This document shows, in pieces, positions 25,060 through 37,400 of a stretch of DNA of 64,000 bases. Within the stretch, counting starts at the first letter, position 1; each line of letters opens with the position of its first letter. Under the pieces are notes generated by a model that searched no databases, had not been told where the DNA came from, and worked only from the letters and a program-made list of their open reading frames with translations. Origin of the DNA: Enoplolaimus lenunculus (taxonomy: Eukaryota; Nematoda; Enoplea; Enoplida; Thoracostomopsidae). The position numbers were made by a program, and so were the translations under genes. The stretch lies in NCBI GenBank assembly GCA_030248215.1, contig JASANG010000753.1, positions 310,001-374,000 on the forward strand, given 5' to 3'.

Positions 25060-25212
25060 TCATACTTGGCGTGCACAGCTACATCCATCGTAAATCCAAT
25101 TCGACCAATATTCCACACCCCCTACAACCTGATTTCTTCACAACCCCGATTGAAACTTACTAAGCTTCCATCTCGACTGCAGCTGGTAAAGTTATTCTGG
25201 CCCAAGAGCAAT

Positions 25213-28200
25213 TTAGCTGTTCCTTCTAAGCATAGAAATTTCTCTGTCTACTTGTTTTTGTACAGGTCGACGCAGCAGAATAGCGCTATCGGATGAAGTA
25301 ATTGGCAAACTATTTTCTCGATGATATTCAACCAAATGAGGCACGTCCATAAACCGGCGATCTTTTGTTCGAACCTAAAAATATATACAGCGGTATGTTG
25401 TCTGGCTTATTTTATAGATCTCGATGGGCTAAGTTCAATGGTACCATTTTAGGGCTGCACGTTCTAAAATTGGAGTGGCATATGTTTTACAAATACACCT
25501 AGCATAAATACGAACTTCTCAAATCAACGCCTAAACTATGTAAAAGGCATTTCTAACAAGGGCAAAAGAAAAATTATGAGTCTTCCACTACATCATACTC
25601 ACGCTATGTCACAAATTTCATATGTCTATCGTTCACAACTTGTAGAGTCGCTCCTTGGCCAGAATTTTTCCTGGGTCCGTGGCCGGGACTGGTACCAACC
25701 AGGGCCAATGAATACTCTGCGCGAATTCATTTTGTTCCGGCAACACCCGACACCGTACGACGCTGCGCACGAATTGCCGCATGTCACTGAATAACAATAA
25801 ATTTGCAAACAAAACTTTTTGAGTGGCGGCAGGTCCCCCTACATTACTGAAGCTCCATTACATACTCTAGAGCACATGATCCAATTATAAAAGCATGCAA
25901 ACGTATCAAAATAAAGCATTAAACATTCAGCCAGAAATATGTCCAAATCAAATATCTTGAGCGTGTCGGCTTCATGCAACGATACTTATCTTAACCGTCG
26001 ACTTACCACCCCGTCATCATCTATAAGTAATAAATGGCGAATAACGTTATCTTGCATTCCAGTCAACACAAACTGATTTGCATTTTTTGAACTCATTCGT
26101 ACAATAAAATCGCCGTCACGTTCAATTAATGCTTCAGCCTAAATATTTGAAAAAACATAACATTAGTATTTTAGGCTAACTTTTATAGCTGTGCACAAGT
26201 CCTGTTACAAATATTCACATTTAGTTGTCTCAACATAATATGCTCTTTAAGTGCAGATGTTTCACTATTATGTCGTTACATACAAATAGAGTGTTATAAA
26301 GAGATGTCGTTAGGAAACATAGTAAGACTTTATAATTTTTTTGCTAATTACATTATCCTCTTTAAAATTTCTCTCTAATGACTAAAAACTTATCCAATGA
26401 GCTTAACTAAGTTTATTTTAATCCCGTTTAAGCCATGATATTGGAGTTATTTAAATAAATTAAGATCGTAGAAACAATCGGTCATTTAAAGGCGTAAGCA
26501 GTGGTTTAAGAGACAAGTATATCATATTGCTGCAGTAGGGCTTTCAACCCCACAGAAACAGACAATACGCGGATTTAGTCAAAATTGTAAGCGTAGTGGA
26601 AAGTTTTTGTTATTTTTATTTCTAATGGACAACTGCAGCATATTTTACATACAAAAACCTGTGCATGAATTTCCATTAATTTACATTAATTATAAGCGAT
26701 AAAATAGCAAAATTTCCGATCATAAACGAAACGCAATAACTAGATTACACCTTGCTACTAACTATGAACAAACCGTACCGCATCTCTGCTAATCATTCCA
26801 TGATACCATTGTTTTGAAGCTAACACATGCGCATTATGCCGACCAGCATCTGTCATGGAAACGATGCCCGAAGTTACATCACCTGGAGCGACAGCTTCGA
26901 TAACAGGGCTTGCTGAAACACTTTCAAAACAGCCACTGTTAACTCCTTTCCCAGATAGCAGTTTCACAATAGAGCACTACGGGTTCTCGTGCCTTGTGGA
27001 CATTTCTTACAATTCATACTCCTAATAATTGTGTATTATTTCGCACACACTTATATTCTACACGATAAAAAGGTTAATTTTATATGTGTTTGTAAGCTTT
27101 AACCAAATTTGAGAAATTTTTAATAAACAATTCTGGAAACATCAAGAAATCAAAAATCTGAAAACTAACTCACTCAATTTAACAGGATCATTTGGCTTTG
27201 CCGTGAAACCATCATTAACGTATTGTGCTGTTGTGTCTAAAATAAAAACAAAAACAATAGCTATAAGCTTCAACGGTTTCCTAGTATGTATATGATAACA
27301 AAACAGCAACAACAGCGTGAGTGTTTCAAATTTATTTCAAATTCAAAAAGTCAAAACAAAAAATTATCGTTCAACAATTTTCTAAATTTTCAATCCAACG
27401 CCACAAACTTTGATGTGTGCAATCAGTGTTGAGATCAATGAGCGCTGGCGGACTCAACGGCAAGTCGTTTGAAGTGAATGCTGAGTTTTCTGAAACTCGG
27501 AATTCGTTCGAATTCTGAAAAATATAAATAAACGTTAGTCTCCAATAACTTTCACTGACTCAAACAAAACATAATAAATATTTTCCAAAAAAAACTGTGC
27601 AAAACATCGCAGTTGCAAAACCCTTTTGAAAAACAATTACGTATTTAAATATACCAAGTGAACTTTTTTGAGTACAAATTACATTTTAGGAACTCATCTT
27701 TTATTTTACGAAGAAAGATGTTTTAATACGTATTTGGTGCTTGCGGTTCAAAACTTAGCACATTTTCCGAAATATTTTTGTGCCAGTTTTGAGATTCGCA
27801 ACTGCAGAAGCTCGTGAGTTTGGAAAACCTGTCATTAGCTGGTAATAGGTTCAGATATACATTTGAGAATACGGGTCGTTGAGTTCGCTTACCGAAACAG
27901 CAGTCACGCTACCCTCTACTCGACCAGTACATGCACTTGTATCATGTAGGCCAGGGGTTGCTTGTTGTTGGTCAAAATCGTTATAGTATTCTGTTATCGG
28001 AGAACATCGTGAATCAGGCAAATGAGTTCTAAAACGAAATTAATAAAATTTAAACATGCACTTGTATCATGTAGGCCAGGGGTTGCTTGTTGTTGGTCAA
28101 AATCGTTATAGGATTCTGTTATCGGAGAACATCGTGAATCAGGCAAATGAGTTCTAAAACGAAATTAATAAAATTTAAATAAAATAAAATTCATCAATTT

Positions 28201-31187
28201 TTCGGACCACATTCATTAATTTTTCCGACCAGAAATCGATTTTAAAAGCATTAAATCTAAGTAACGCGTAGTTCATCAAGTCCAGGCAAATTTTTGTAAC
28301 GCTAGCTCCCACACTTTCAAATACACACAAATCCATACATTTATATTGTCTTCCCAGCATCCAGACAACTTTTCAAATCCAAGTTACATATTTCATATCC
28401 ACACAAATACATGGTATATACGAATAAAAAACATATTTACACACAGTTTTTGGCAGGACAACGATAACCATTTTTCACGGCAATGGTCTACAAATTGCAC
28501 TCGAATACAAACGTTCTATAAACTCCTGTTACCTTGCTGGCACTACATGAAGCACACTAGAATGACTCTCATTGTCCATAGCAAACATTCCACTGTCAAC
28601 ACTTGCCGTGTGCCCGTTAACCGCAGCCGGAGGCCCATGCATTGTACTTGCACAACCAGGAGTCCCAACAACCCCGGCATCAATATTAACCGGTGCGCGG
28701 CGTAAAAACTCTTTGAATCGCAGCTCAAACGCTTGACCAATAGTTGCAATAACTTCAGCGCACTGACCATTCATACATTCCAGAACGTAACAACATCGTA
28801 TGCAGCGGTCATCTTTCGCAACATAACACACAAAATCATCTTGGTCGCCACCCGACGCAAATGATATGTTTGGCATTTGATGTGACGCAAGGACCTGTAC
28901 GAAGCCGAATTTTAACCATGTAGAACATATATTACCAGTTAGCAATATGTTTTGAAACAACAGATCCTTTGAAATTGCAGAACACTCTTGCAGAATACTC
29001 TTGCAAGTTATTAACCGCATTTTTGCAATTTGTAAGATTAGTGAAGCTCACAATCAGAGCGTAATACAGCTATCACAATTTAATTAACTTGGCATATTAA
29101 AATCTATTCAAAAGTCCAACTTAGTTAGGCAATATAAACTTAATTAAAATTACAACTTATGTAGAAGTCACACGTCAATAAAGACACGTGTTTGCGCCAA
29201 AATCTTTATTTCCGCTAGGCACAACCAATAGTAAAAAACATGATGTTCTAAAAATATACCTCGTTTGTTTCTTTCGTCCTGAGAGTAAAACCACGAGTGC
29301 TGATGATGAAACTAGCGTTTTCGCCCGCACGACGCAAATCCGGTTGATCCGCGATGTAGCGTAGAAGCTTCTTGTCCAACTAAACTCCACAGAGGTAAAA
29401 ATGTAAAATAATAGTCAATAAAATAAATTTCTTTAAAACTTATAATTTCAAACTCAAAACCGGAAAAATGTGGAAAATATAGGCGAACGAAAATGTTGCT
29501 GTGCTGGGTACATTTTTCAAAACAGAATGGAATCAAACTTGCGACTAAAGCTCACCGTACCATTAAAAACATCAAACACATATCGACAAATAGGTCCAAA
29601 GTAAAAAGATTTAACCCTTTGTTATTGCCGATACAGTTGCCAAAGCCACAAGCCTTATTTACTTTTTTTGCAAACTACAGATAACAATAACTCGCACCCA
29701 AAATTTAATCACACACTAAAATATCAACCTTAGTTTTTCGTCTGCTTCCTCCGGCAAGACCCGTTGCACTACACACACGAGTGATACATTCCCTGAAATA
29801 TTAGATACATATGCTTACATTGTATATATACACCTGAATATTTCCCTACAACCAAGGTGCAACCGGGATTACAATTTAGCGGAACCGTAATCGGTAAACG
29901 CCACCAAAACACTCATTTTAATTTTCTTTTTTGCAATATTATTGGTGAAATAACCCTAGTGGGAGATTGGTATTCACTTTACCTGTTGTATTTTTATTTT
30001 CATAATCCATGAAAGCAAAATCTGTCATCAATGGTTTATTTTCGGCGATTGTCAAGGTTTATATACTATAATAATGAAATCTATTCAATTTGTATCGTCA
30101 TTTTTAGTAAACATCTTGATTTCCGCCGACTAAAAGTTTAATACCGGAATTTTTAATTCCGATAAAAATTTACCAGATCGGGACCGTAAGGTGAAAAAAT
30201 GTGATAACAGGAACCGGAATTCCGGTTGTACCCTGTCTACAACAGAGAGTAACAGTATATCAACATACTGTAAACGGATAGCGCGATATACATAATCTTG
30301 AAACATCGAAATACAAACTCGCAACAAAAAGGCGCCATATTTTAGTTTTCAGTCTAAATTACAAGGTTCCAGGATCGCAGCCATGATTTACGCTCGGGAG
30401 AGTATAACCTCATGTAAAGAAAAATATATTGTCCTCTAGGTTCCAGAACGAAAAGCTTGTTAAAAGTTATATTCTTGTCTTTCTAAAATGTTTAAGGAAT
30501 ACATCTCTTCTATTGCTCACTTGTATATACCATAAAAGACTCTTTTACACGCATTAAAATGATGCGAAAACGTCCATATATATAAAGTAAATATATATAG
30601 CTGCTCTATTAGCAGAACATATCTCACTTTGCAAGAGATGACCGCATGTCAAATTCAAGCGTCTTCATAGAAGCGTTAATTATATTCGAACCGACGTACT
30701 GAAATATATACAACTTACACTCTGAATCTACTAGAACTTAAGTGGAATCAACGTGCTTAAACCATCAGCTTATACATATATATAAATCGTCGCGTTGCAA
30801 GTTAATGTCATGCGGGTTGTTTGGCTATCACGTTTTGTTTAAATAGCGGGTTGTTCCGAATACTATATCTACAGACAAACACTCGCAAAACGTTTTAAAA
30901 ATGTTCAACAGTTTCTTTAAAACGTTTAAACAAATACGACATGAACGTAAAGCTTTAGCTAAGACAAATGTCCATTTCATAGCCAGTGTATTTTAGACAC
31001 AAAGTATAACGAATATTTTTCAACTTGAAAATTTTGTATATGTTGAGAGCTGACTTACCCGCACAGGAAACGTAATACCATTATGGATCTCTTCGACTGT
31101 GTGTAACCAACCATTTGGTGGCTTGCTGGTTAATGTCCCATTTTGTGACCATTCAGATGAACAAGCCTGCATTGATTCGGTATTCAT
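25213..31187 (-). CDS. SHC: SHC adaptor protein (PTB-CH1-SH2), 11 exons
   Basis: Cytosolic adaptor linking activated receptor tyrosine kinases to Grb2 and Ras. Exons: 31187-31059, 30698-30628, 29792-29729, 29379-29260, 28894-28533, 28028-27893, 27514-27409, 27236-27174, 26912-26779, 26138-26007 and 25374-25213. All phases agree; 492 residues, close to p52 SHC. The PTB domain covers about 24-195, with GWLH, ISFASGGDQDDFVCYVAKD, Lys155 and Arg161 at phosphotyrosine-binding positions, and IGQAFELRFKEFLRR. The CH1 region has EYYNDF (Tyr263/264) and QYVN (Tyr335), both Grb2-type YxN sites. SH2 runs from Trp386 to about 480 with FIVR Arg409. An in-frame TAA lies just upstream of the ATG. The exon 9 acceptor was chosen for its pyrimidine tract; 26945 is also phase-compatible. 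Confidence 0.95.
25576..25794 (+). CDS. antisense open frame in last SHC intron
   Basis: A GC-richer 72-codon frame (including MSQISYVYRSQLVESL and DWYQPGPMNTLREF) lies on the strand opposite SHC, between its last two coding exons. The minus strand is also open for 60 codons. No family is recognised and no splice or promoter signal is convincing. It may be a captured fragment or chance. Confidence 0.15.
   Translation: MSLPLHHTHAMSQISYVYRSQLVESLLGQNFSWVRGRDWYQPGPMNTLREFILFRQHPTPYDAAHELPHVTE
27929..28178. repeat. 125-bp tandem duplication of a SHC exon
   Basis: Units 27929-28053 and 28054-28178 differ at one visible base. Each contains a splice acceptor and most of the exon coding EYYNDF. The copy used in the gene model (exon start 28028) keeps the donor at 27892. 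The upstream copy (acceptor end near 28154) reads ESYNDF and ends without the normal donor. Confidence 0.92.
29851..30236. mobile_element. family F element in a SHC intron
   Basis: The inverted ends are AAGGTGCAACCGGGATTAC and GGAATTCCGGTTGTACCCTG. It lies between SHC exons 2 and 3. Confidence 0.55.
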
Positions 31188-32249
31188 TGCATTAACTTAA
31201 CTATAATGATATATCCTGATTACGTAAAACGGTAAACTGAACAGAAGGCATGTTTTCTTGTTTGCACACCGACTACACCTTTAGTACATAAATTACGAAA
31301 GTCGAGATCTTATAGTCTAAAGGATAATCAGTTATCCCGTATCGCAATCGCAGAAGCTCCCTTTTATATGCAGCGCCGCTGATCCCGAACCTAGAAGAAG
31401 AAGAATAGCCGCCTCGAGAGTAAGCAAATATAGTTATAACTCCTAATTAATATTTGTATTGAAAACGAAATATATATGTAACGGTATTGGGCTATAATAC
31501 AATATAAATAATTTAAAAGCCTGAATTTTATACGAGTAATTTCACGTGGTTCCCTCGTAGGGTATCGTCCAAGCGCGCGGCGACCGATCTAAAACGGAGA
31601 ACTTATAGGAGGGGTTCAATAATGACGGTAAAAATTCGCAAGTGAACCGGGCGAGATGCCACAGAAACGTTAATTACGCGATGGTTACTTTCACTTCTTC
31701 ACAAGCGGACGTTTTTGAAACCGCATAACGGATCGGTTTTTAAGGGACTCTAGGTGAGCGTGAACAAAGCCATACTGGCCACTAGGATTTGCCCTTTCAA
31801 TGTTCCTATTTAATTTCAGATGTCTTGCATAACCACTAGCTACATAATTAAACAGTTGACATTAAATACTGATTTAAATTTAAAGTTAACTACAGACAAA
31901 TATATTGCCAATAATCTAACAAGGTCACGGTGTGATGTATTGAAAGTGTAAAACGATGGATATATAAAGATTATCAGTGAACTACTACATAAAATTGGTA
32001 TCCGTTTTCGTCTACGTTATAGAAACACCGAAATACATCACGTGTATATCTCGCAATTTTTCGTTACGGAAGTTCCGCAATTGTTCGAAATAAATAAAAA
32101 AATTACGAAATTCATCCAAAATCTTACAAATTTCGGTGCAACCGGCATTTTTTTGAATTTTTAAAATCCCGGTGAATATCTATACGTCTCAATTGTGTTG
32201 GCAAAAAAGAAATAATTGCCTTTGAAACATTTAATACACTTCAATATTC

Positions 32250-33110
32250 GTTAGGCTTAGGCTTAAGAAATAGGCTTTAGTAAAACACAGATTAAATCTC
32301 AAATGACACTAAGGCTAAAATCATAGGCTTAGGCTTTGGAGCATGCTTACATCCCAAAATCCCAAAATCCCAACTTCGACCATACCTCAAATTTATTACG
32401 ATAAGATGGTGGGATTTTGGAACGGCAACCTGGTTTACATAGGAGATCAAGGTTATACTGCGATCGCCAATGTCAAAAAATGTCTTGCAAAGTATCTATA
32501 ATTTTACAACTAATTCTTGCATCAAGTAATTATTTTCACACTATTTACCTAGTATGTTGTTTTCTGCAGTCAATCCTTAGAACGTTCGAAAAATAGCAGG
32601 GTATTTTGACGTGTTTTTTAGCCCTAGGGTTATAGGCATCGACTTAGGCTACGGCTATAAGGCTTAGGCTCCAGCTTAGGTTTAGGCTTAGGCTTCAGCC
32701 ACGGGCTTAGGATTTATAGCTGACGCTTAATTAATAGGTTTTAGTAAAACATAGATTAAATCTTAAATTACCTACAGGCTAAAATCTTAGGCTTAAGCTT
32801 GGCTCAGGCTTAATGCGTTAGGCTTAGGCTTTAGAGCAGGCTTATATCCCGAAATCCCATCTTCGACCATACCTCAAATTATTGTGATAGGATGGTGAGA
32901 TTTTGAGGCGGCAGCGAGGTTGACATGGGCCATCAAAGTTTTACTGCGATCGCGAAATGTAAAACATGTCCATGTTATTATTGCAAAGTAGCTATAACTT
33001 TACAGCTATTCTTGCACCAAGTAATTATTTTCACACTATTTAGCTATTATGTTGTTTTCTACAGTCTGTTCGAAAAATGGCAGAGTATTTTGACGTGTTT
33101 TTTCTCGCGC
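32250..33110 (+). repeat. direct duplication of a roughly 380-bp unit
   Basis: Copy 1 (about 32250-32625) and copy 2 (about 32729-33110) share TAGTAAAACANAGATTAAAT, then hexamers, CTTCGACCATACCTCAAATT, TACTGCGATCGC and TATTTTGACGTGTTTTTT in the same order. Spacer DNA between them is rich in TTAGGC-like hexamers. The copies differ by many substitutions, so the event is not recent. Confidence 0.8.
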
Positions 33111-33665
33111 CAAAATAGAATTTGCCGAAAGTGAACGGCGCATAAAATGAAATAAATCAAAGCGGTCAGTCTATTGCCTGTGCACGACGCTAAAAGCAAT
33201 TGTATTAATGGTAAAATATACTCTGTCTAAAACTCGACTCAAGCCATAGCAACATTTCGCCTCTCTCCATGGAAAACATTCAATCTCGCTTGTATGAAGA
33301 CATCTGAAATCTTTGTATGCAACTCGTGAAAACTTTTTAGCTTTTCCTTTTTGTATTCCGCTATAGCTACGGTGTTCATCAGACCACAAACAAACTCAGA
33401 ATTTGGCAGAAAGCATAGCAACCGCAGCGGCAAAGCCAGGATTATGTTTAAAAAAATAAGTAAATTCTAACCAATGATATATTCAGAACTAGTTAAACGA
33501 GCGAAAAATTGTATATCTTGGATTCGAGTCAGTGGCGGATCCAGAAATTTCTGAAAAGCGGGGATCATGAGTTAGTGGAAAGCATCGTCAGGGAAATGAG
33601 CGAAGAAGATCATACTAGTGCTGAACATCACGAAAAAATCTTGATTTTGGTTCTTGTTAGGGCAT

Positions 33666-34113
33666 GCTGTAGTTACCCGAATAAGAGGGTGTGGGATAAT
33701 AAGAGGTTGTCCCCATTTTGAGTCCCAATCAATTGCAGTCCGTATCCCTAATAAGAGTCCGTAAGCGGAAGAGTCCCTAAATCCTAATTAGAGTCCATGA
33801 AGGTCCGTTATTCCTAACTGTAGTACATAAATGACTCCAGGACCAAATGATATTGTGTTCGGATCTTTAAGGCGTACTTAAATTTTGAAAGTACATTCCT
33901 AAAAGTATAACCTTGCATGATCGCTGAAGCTATTGACGCTAGACAAATAAACGTTTCATTTAACGGATGGTTGCAGTAACGGATATATATCAGTAACGAG
34001 GGTGGCGGAGCGTGGGTTAAAAACAAATAACACTAAGTAACCGAATAACAAGGGGGGTACCCTCTGGTGAGGCCAAATAGATATTAGTCCCCTCTTATTC
34101 GGGTCACTACAGT
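33666..34113. mobile_element. family G MITE-like element
   Basis: The ends are CTGTAGTTACCCGAATAAGA and CTCTTATTCGGGTCACTACA. The conserved body has GGACTC-type phrases (AGAGTCC, AATAAGAGTCCGTAAGC) and GATATATATCAGTAACG. About 445 bp, non-coding. Confidence 0.75.
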
Positions 34114-34449
34114 AGGCATGAGTCGCGCCCCCCTTGGAACAGACAGGGATTCCGTTGCCGAAAAAGTGCCTATTTTTCTTATGTCACGATGAATTTCGAG
34201 TAATGTATGCATCCGCTTAGCCATAATTCTTGCATGAAGTGAACCAGCTAAATGATATATGTATATATGGTTTTGTTTTTATGTCTATTTGTTTCAACAA
34301 GCATTTAGTTATTAACAGTAAAATAAATTTGTAAAAATCACCGGAAGAGGTGGTCACGGACAACCCCTGGCCCCTCTGCCTACGAACCTGATTGGATGCA
34401 TTTGAAAGATAGCTGTTTTTTGGTTGATTGCCATCTGGTAGCTATGTCA

Positions 34450-37400
34450 TTATAGTCTGCTATCAGGTTCGGTTTCAACTTCAATTCGTTGTTCATCATC
34501 GATATCATCGTTCAGTTTAACCATTTCAACCGCAGTTTGACTATTTGCCCTACCTCCGTTGACACCTTGAGTACCGCCGTCACTTTCAGCAGCGTCTGAG
34601 TTACTCCAAGCTCCGTGTTGCTGTGAGCCCCAAAACCGATCGTACACAGGGACTACACAACTTACACCTGCCGCTATTAAAATAAGGACACCTGCGTAAA
34701 TGAAAGACGCGTCATAGTTACCGGTAGAATCATATATTGCACCTGAAATATATAAAGCAGGATGCAACCGGAAGCGGAAAAAAACCGGAACCGGAGATCA
34801 ACAAATTTAACCGAAGGGCGGAATCGGAGTGTCGGCGGTGAAGCATAGGTAATAAAAAATTTTAGAATTTACAAATTTTAACAATAATCTGCAAAATCTT
34901 GTCAAACAGTAATTGTTTTCAAACTTTTGAAAAATCTCGACAATTAATACTTACCTGCAATTGGAGATCCAATCATCGCAGTGATGCCTCGGAACAATAT
35001 TATAAGACCGAACGCATTTGACAGTTTATCGAGACCGAAATATTTGACCAGAATTTCTGATGTCAACGATATATACGCAGCTGAAATAAGGCACAGGGCA
35101 CCTAAGTGAATTTCAATCCAAGAATTAATCTGGTTAAAAGTCCTGGCTCATGTAAACATTAGGGCGGAGGGATTCTCTGTGGGACTGCAACAGAGTAAGC
35201 TTAAGCTAAAGAATATTTTTTTGCTTAGGTGTAGGCTTAGGCGTAGGCTTAGACGTAGGCGTAGGCTTACGAATATGCTTATACTACTGTTACGGCCTTA
35301 TTCTATATATTGTCTCAAATCCTCAATAGAAAAGTTATATTTATGCTATAATAAAAGAAAAATATTTTTCAGGCTTCGTTTGTTTGCCAATCGAGCAGAG
35401 GCAAAATAGAATCAATTCTGGTTCATATGAGCGCCGTAGGTTAAACCCAGTAGCGTAAACAGATAATAAAAATAACCGTAACAGAAACGGAAATGAATAG
35501 TGATTAAAATAACGGAAACGGAAAACAGATACTGTAGTTTAAACTGCTTCAAAGACTAAATTTGTCCGTCAATACAATTGTGGTGGCACAAAATTATTCG
35601 CTGATCTATAGCCGGAACGCATATCAATTTTTAGGTTAAACGGAAACAAACATCCGGTTTATACACACTAATACTGTTCTCATGAATATTTTTGTATTTC
35701 AACCAAAATCTTATTTAAAGAAATACAGACGTACGAAGGTGCGGCAAAGTTTATCTACAATACAGTAGCGCGTTTCAAAAACTCGCCTCATAAGCCAATA
35801 TGCCTGGTCCATTTATAGAGCAGTTCCCAAAGAGCTGAACCTGAATCTAAGCCTAAGTCTAAGCCAAAGCCTAAAAGGTGACAATTGAACTGTTTTGTTT
35901 TTCTAAACCAGCCACAAATCGCATAAAATTAATATATTTAAATTAATAGAAACAAGAGTGGATGATCACTCTAACAAGAGTGTGCAACTACTGAAATTTG
36001 TGCGGTACAAAATGTACCACCGGATGTTGCATTTTTGGCCGACCCCCATCTTATTTAGAGGGGGCAGTTGATGTTTGAAATGTAGAATTCGCATGCTTTT
36101 AAAGGTACAAACGGAGTTAGTTTACAACTGCAGTATTTCAACGTGTAAAATTGAAAAAATTGTCAAACTTGACCCCTCCACTCCTTAAACAAAGAGGGAG
36201 TAGGCCAAAAACGCAACGCGTGCCGGGTACATTGTTTTCTACACAAAATGTGTCCAGTTGCACACTCTTGTTATAAACAGTGATCATCCACTCTTGATAG
36301 AAACTAACAAACAAAAAATCCAAATACAGCAGCATATGCAGCCAGCGTTCCGTACGATACCAGAAGTGGAACGAATAGCGTCGAAATGCCACAGATGACC
36401 AGACAACCGTTGTTTATACACAGCGCAGTGACCAGTTTTTGATCGGCAAGCCAGCCAAAAACTAAACGTCCAAGCGTATTTGTGATTCCTATAAAATAGA
36501 AGACTACTGACTGTAGTCAAAGGGGACAGGGGGCTCAGCCCATCCCCTTCTAAAAATTTTGACCTCCTAGAAAATTTTCAACCTTGCTTGTATAAGTCAA
36601 CAAAAACTTGGTATGCCCTTCCTGAAAATTATTTAGCTCCAGCAAAGTGAGCTGGCAAAGGGCCTGAGAACAAACCCGAGTTTATGTTCAAATGAACCAT
36701 TGACGGGACATTTAATTCGGGAAAAAGCTCAAAGATGTGATCGTGGAATTAATAAAATATGTTTAGATTTGTGGCAATGCCAGTTTGCTGTTTTGAATTT
36801 TTAACCAATAATATTGCAACAAAAATCGGCTTTATTATATATTCTCCAATCAGATTCAATTTGTTTCAGTTGAAATTCGTGCTGTTAAGAAGACAATCAC
36901 GAATTGTTGTTCGGAACCACGAACAACTTTATACTGGAAAACAAACTGAATCTGAACGGATGGATTGCAATCACCGTGGAATAAACAACTGCTTGAAGCG
37001 AAATATTAAACTCTCGACCAATGAGATTGCGCAACGAAAATCGGTTTTACTTTCACATCGTCCAATAAGATTAAGTTTGCTTTTTCAGTAGTGGTTCTGG
37101 TTGTCCTAATTAGTTGACGTTTAGGTCAACGCAACCGGATGCGAATGCAGAAATTTCTGACGATGGGGGCGCTCGTAAATGTTATGAAAATACATGACTA
37201 TTTTTATCTGACCAATGATTGAAATAAAAAATCGAGCTGATCAAGCGTCAACAGTAAACCAATTTTTATCCTAAGCATAAGCCTAAAGTCGCCAAGTCTT
37301 GACTTTAAACATGAAGGAAACTGTGTCGAAACAGCCAATTATTTTTGTTTACCAATGATCGAAATCAAAAATCCAGCTTGTCCAGCGTCGATCTGGTGTC

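Larger units (their letters stand above)
19523..25212. other. intergenic region between SHC and FGGY
   Basis: This lies between the SHC stop and the FGGY start. It holds a family A copy, a region of GGAAAAATTACACC phrases (20090-20290), CCGGTTACGG-type repeats (20440-20800), two family F elements, a tRNA-like fragment, one unexplained GC-richer frame at 22960-23085 and a hexamer-rich element at 24927-25059. I see no other supported gene. Confidence 0.6.
31188..34449. other. intergenic region between MCT-like gene and SHC
   Basis: It contains the SHC upstream region, with a GC-richer stretch at 31550-31760 that could include promoter or 5' UTR. It also has a direct duplication at 32250-33110, a short sequence resembling a transposon end (GGCGGATCCAGAAATTTCTG, 33537) and a family G element. 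No further gene is supported. Confidence 0.55.

Noticed and set aside
29729-29792. SHC exon 3 read as NVSLVCVVQRVLPEEADEKL
   Set aside because: It resembles the SHC PTB motif SLVC, but its phases fit neither neighbour. The frame ECITRVCSATGLAGGSRRKT joins both flanking exons in phase and also matches the family.
36759-37091. A 110-codon plus-strand frame in an MCT intron
   Set aside because: It runs through a repeat with internal direct copies (around GCAACNAAAATCGG and CCAATNAGATT) and shows no protein-like pattern.
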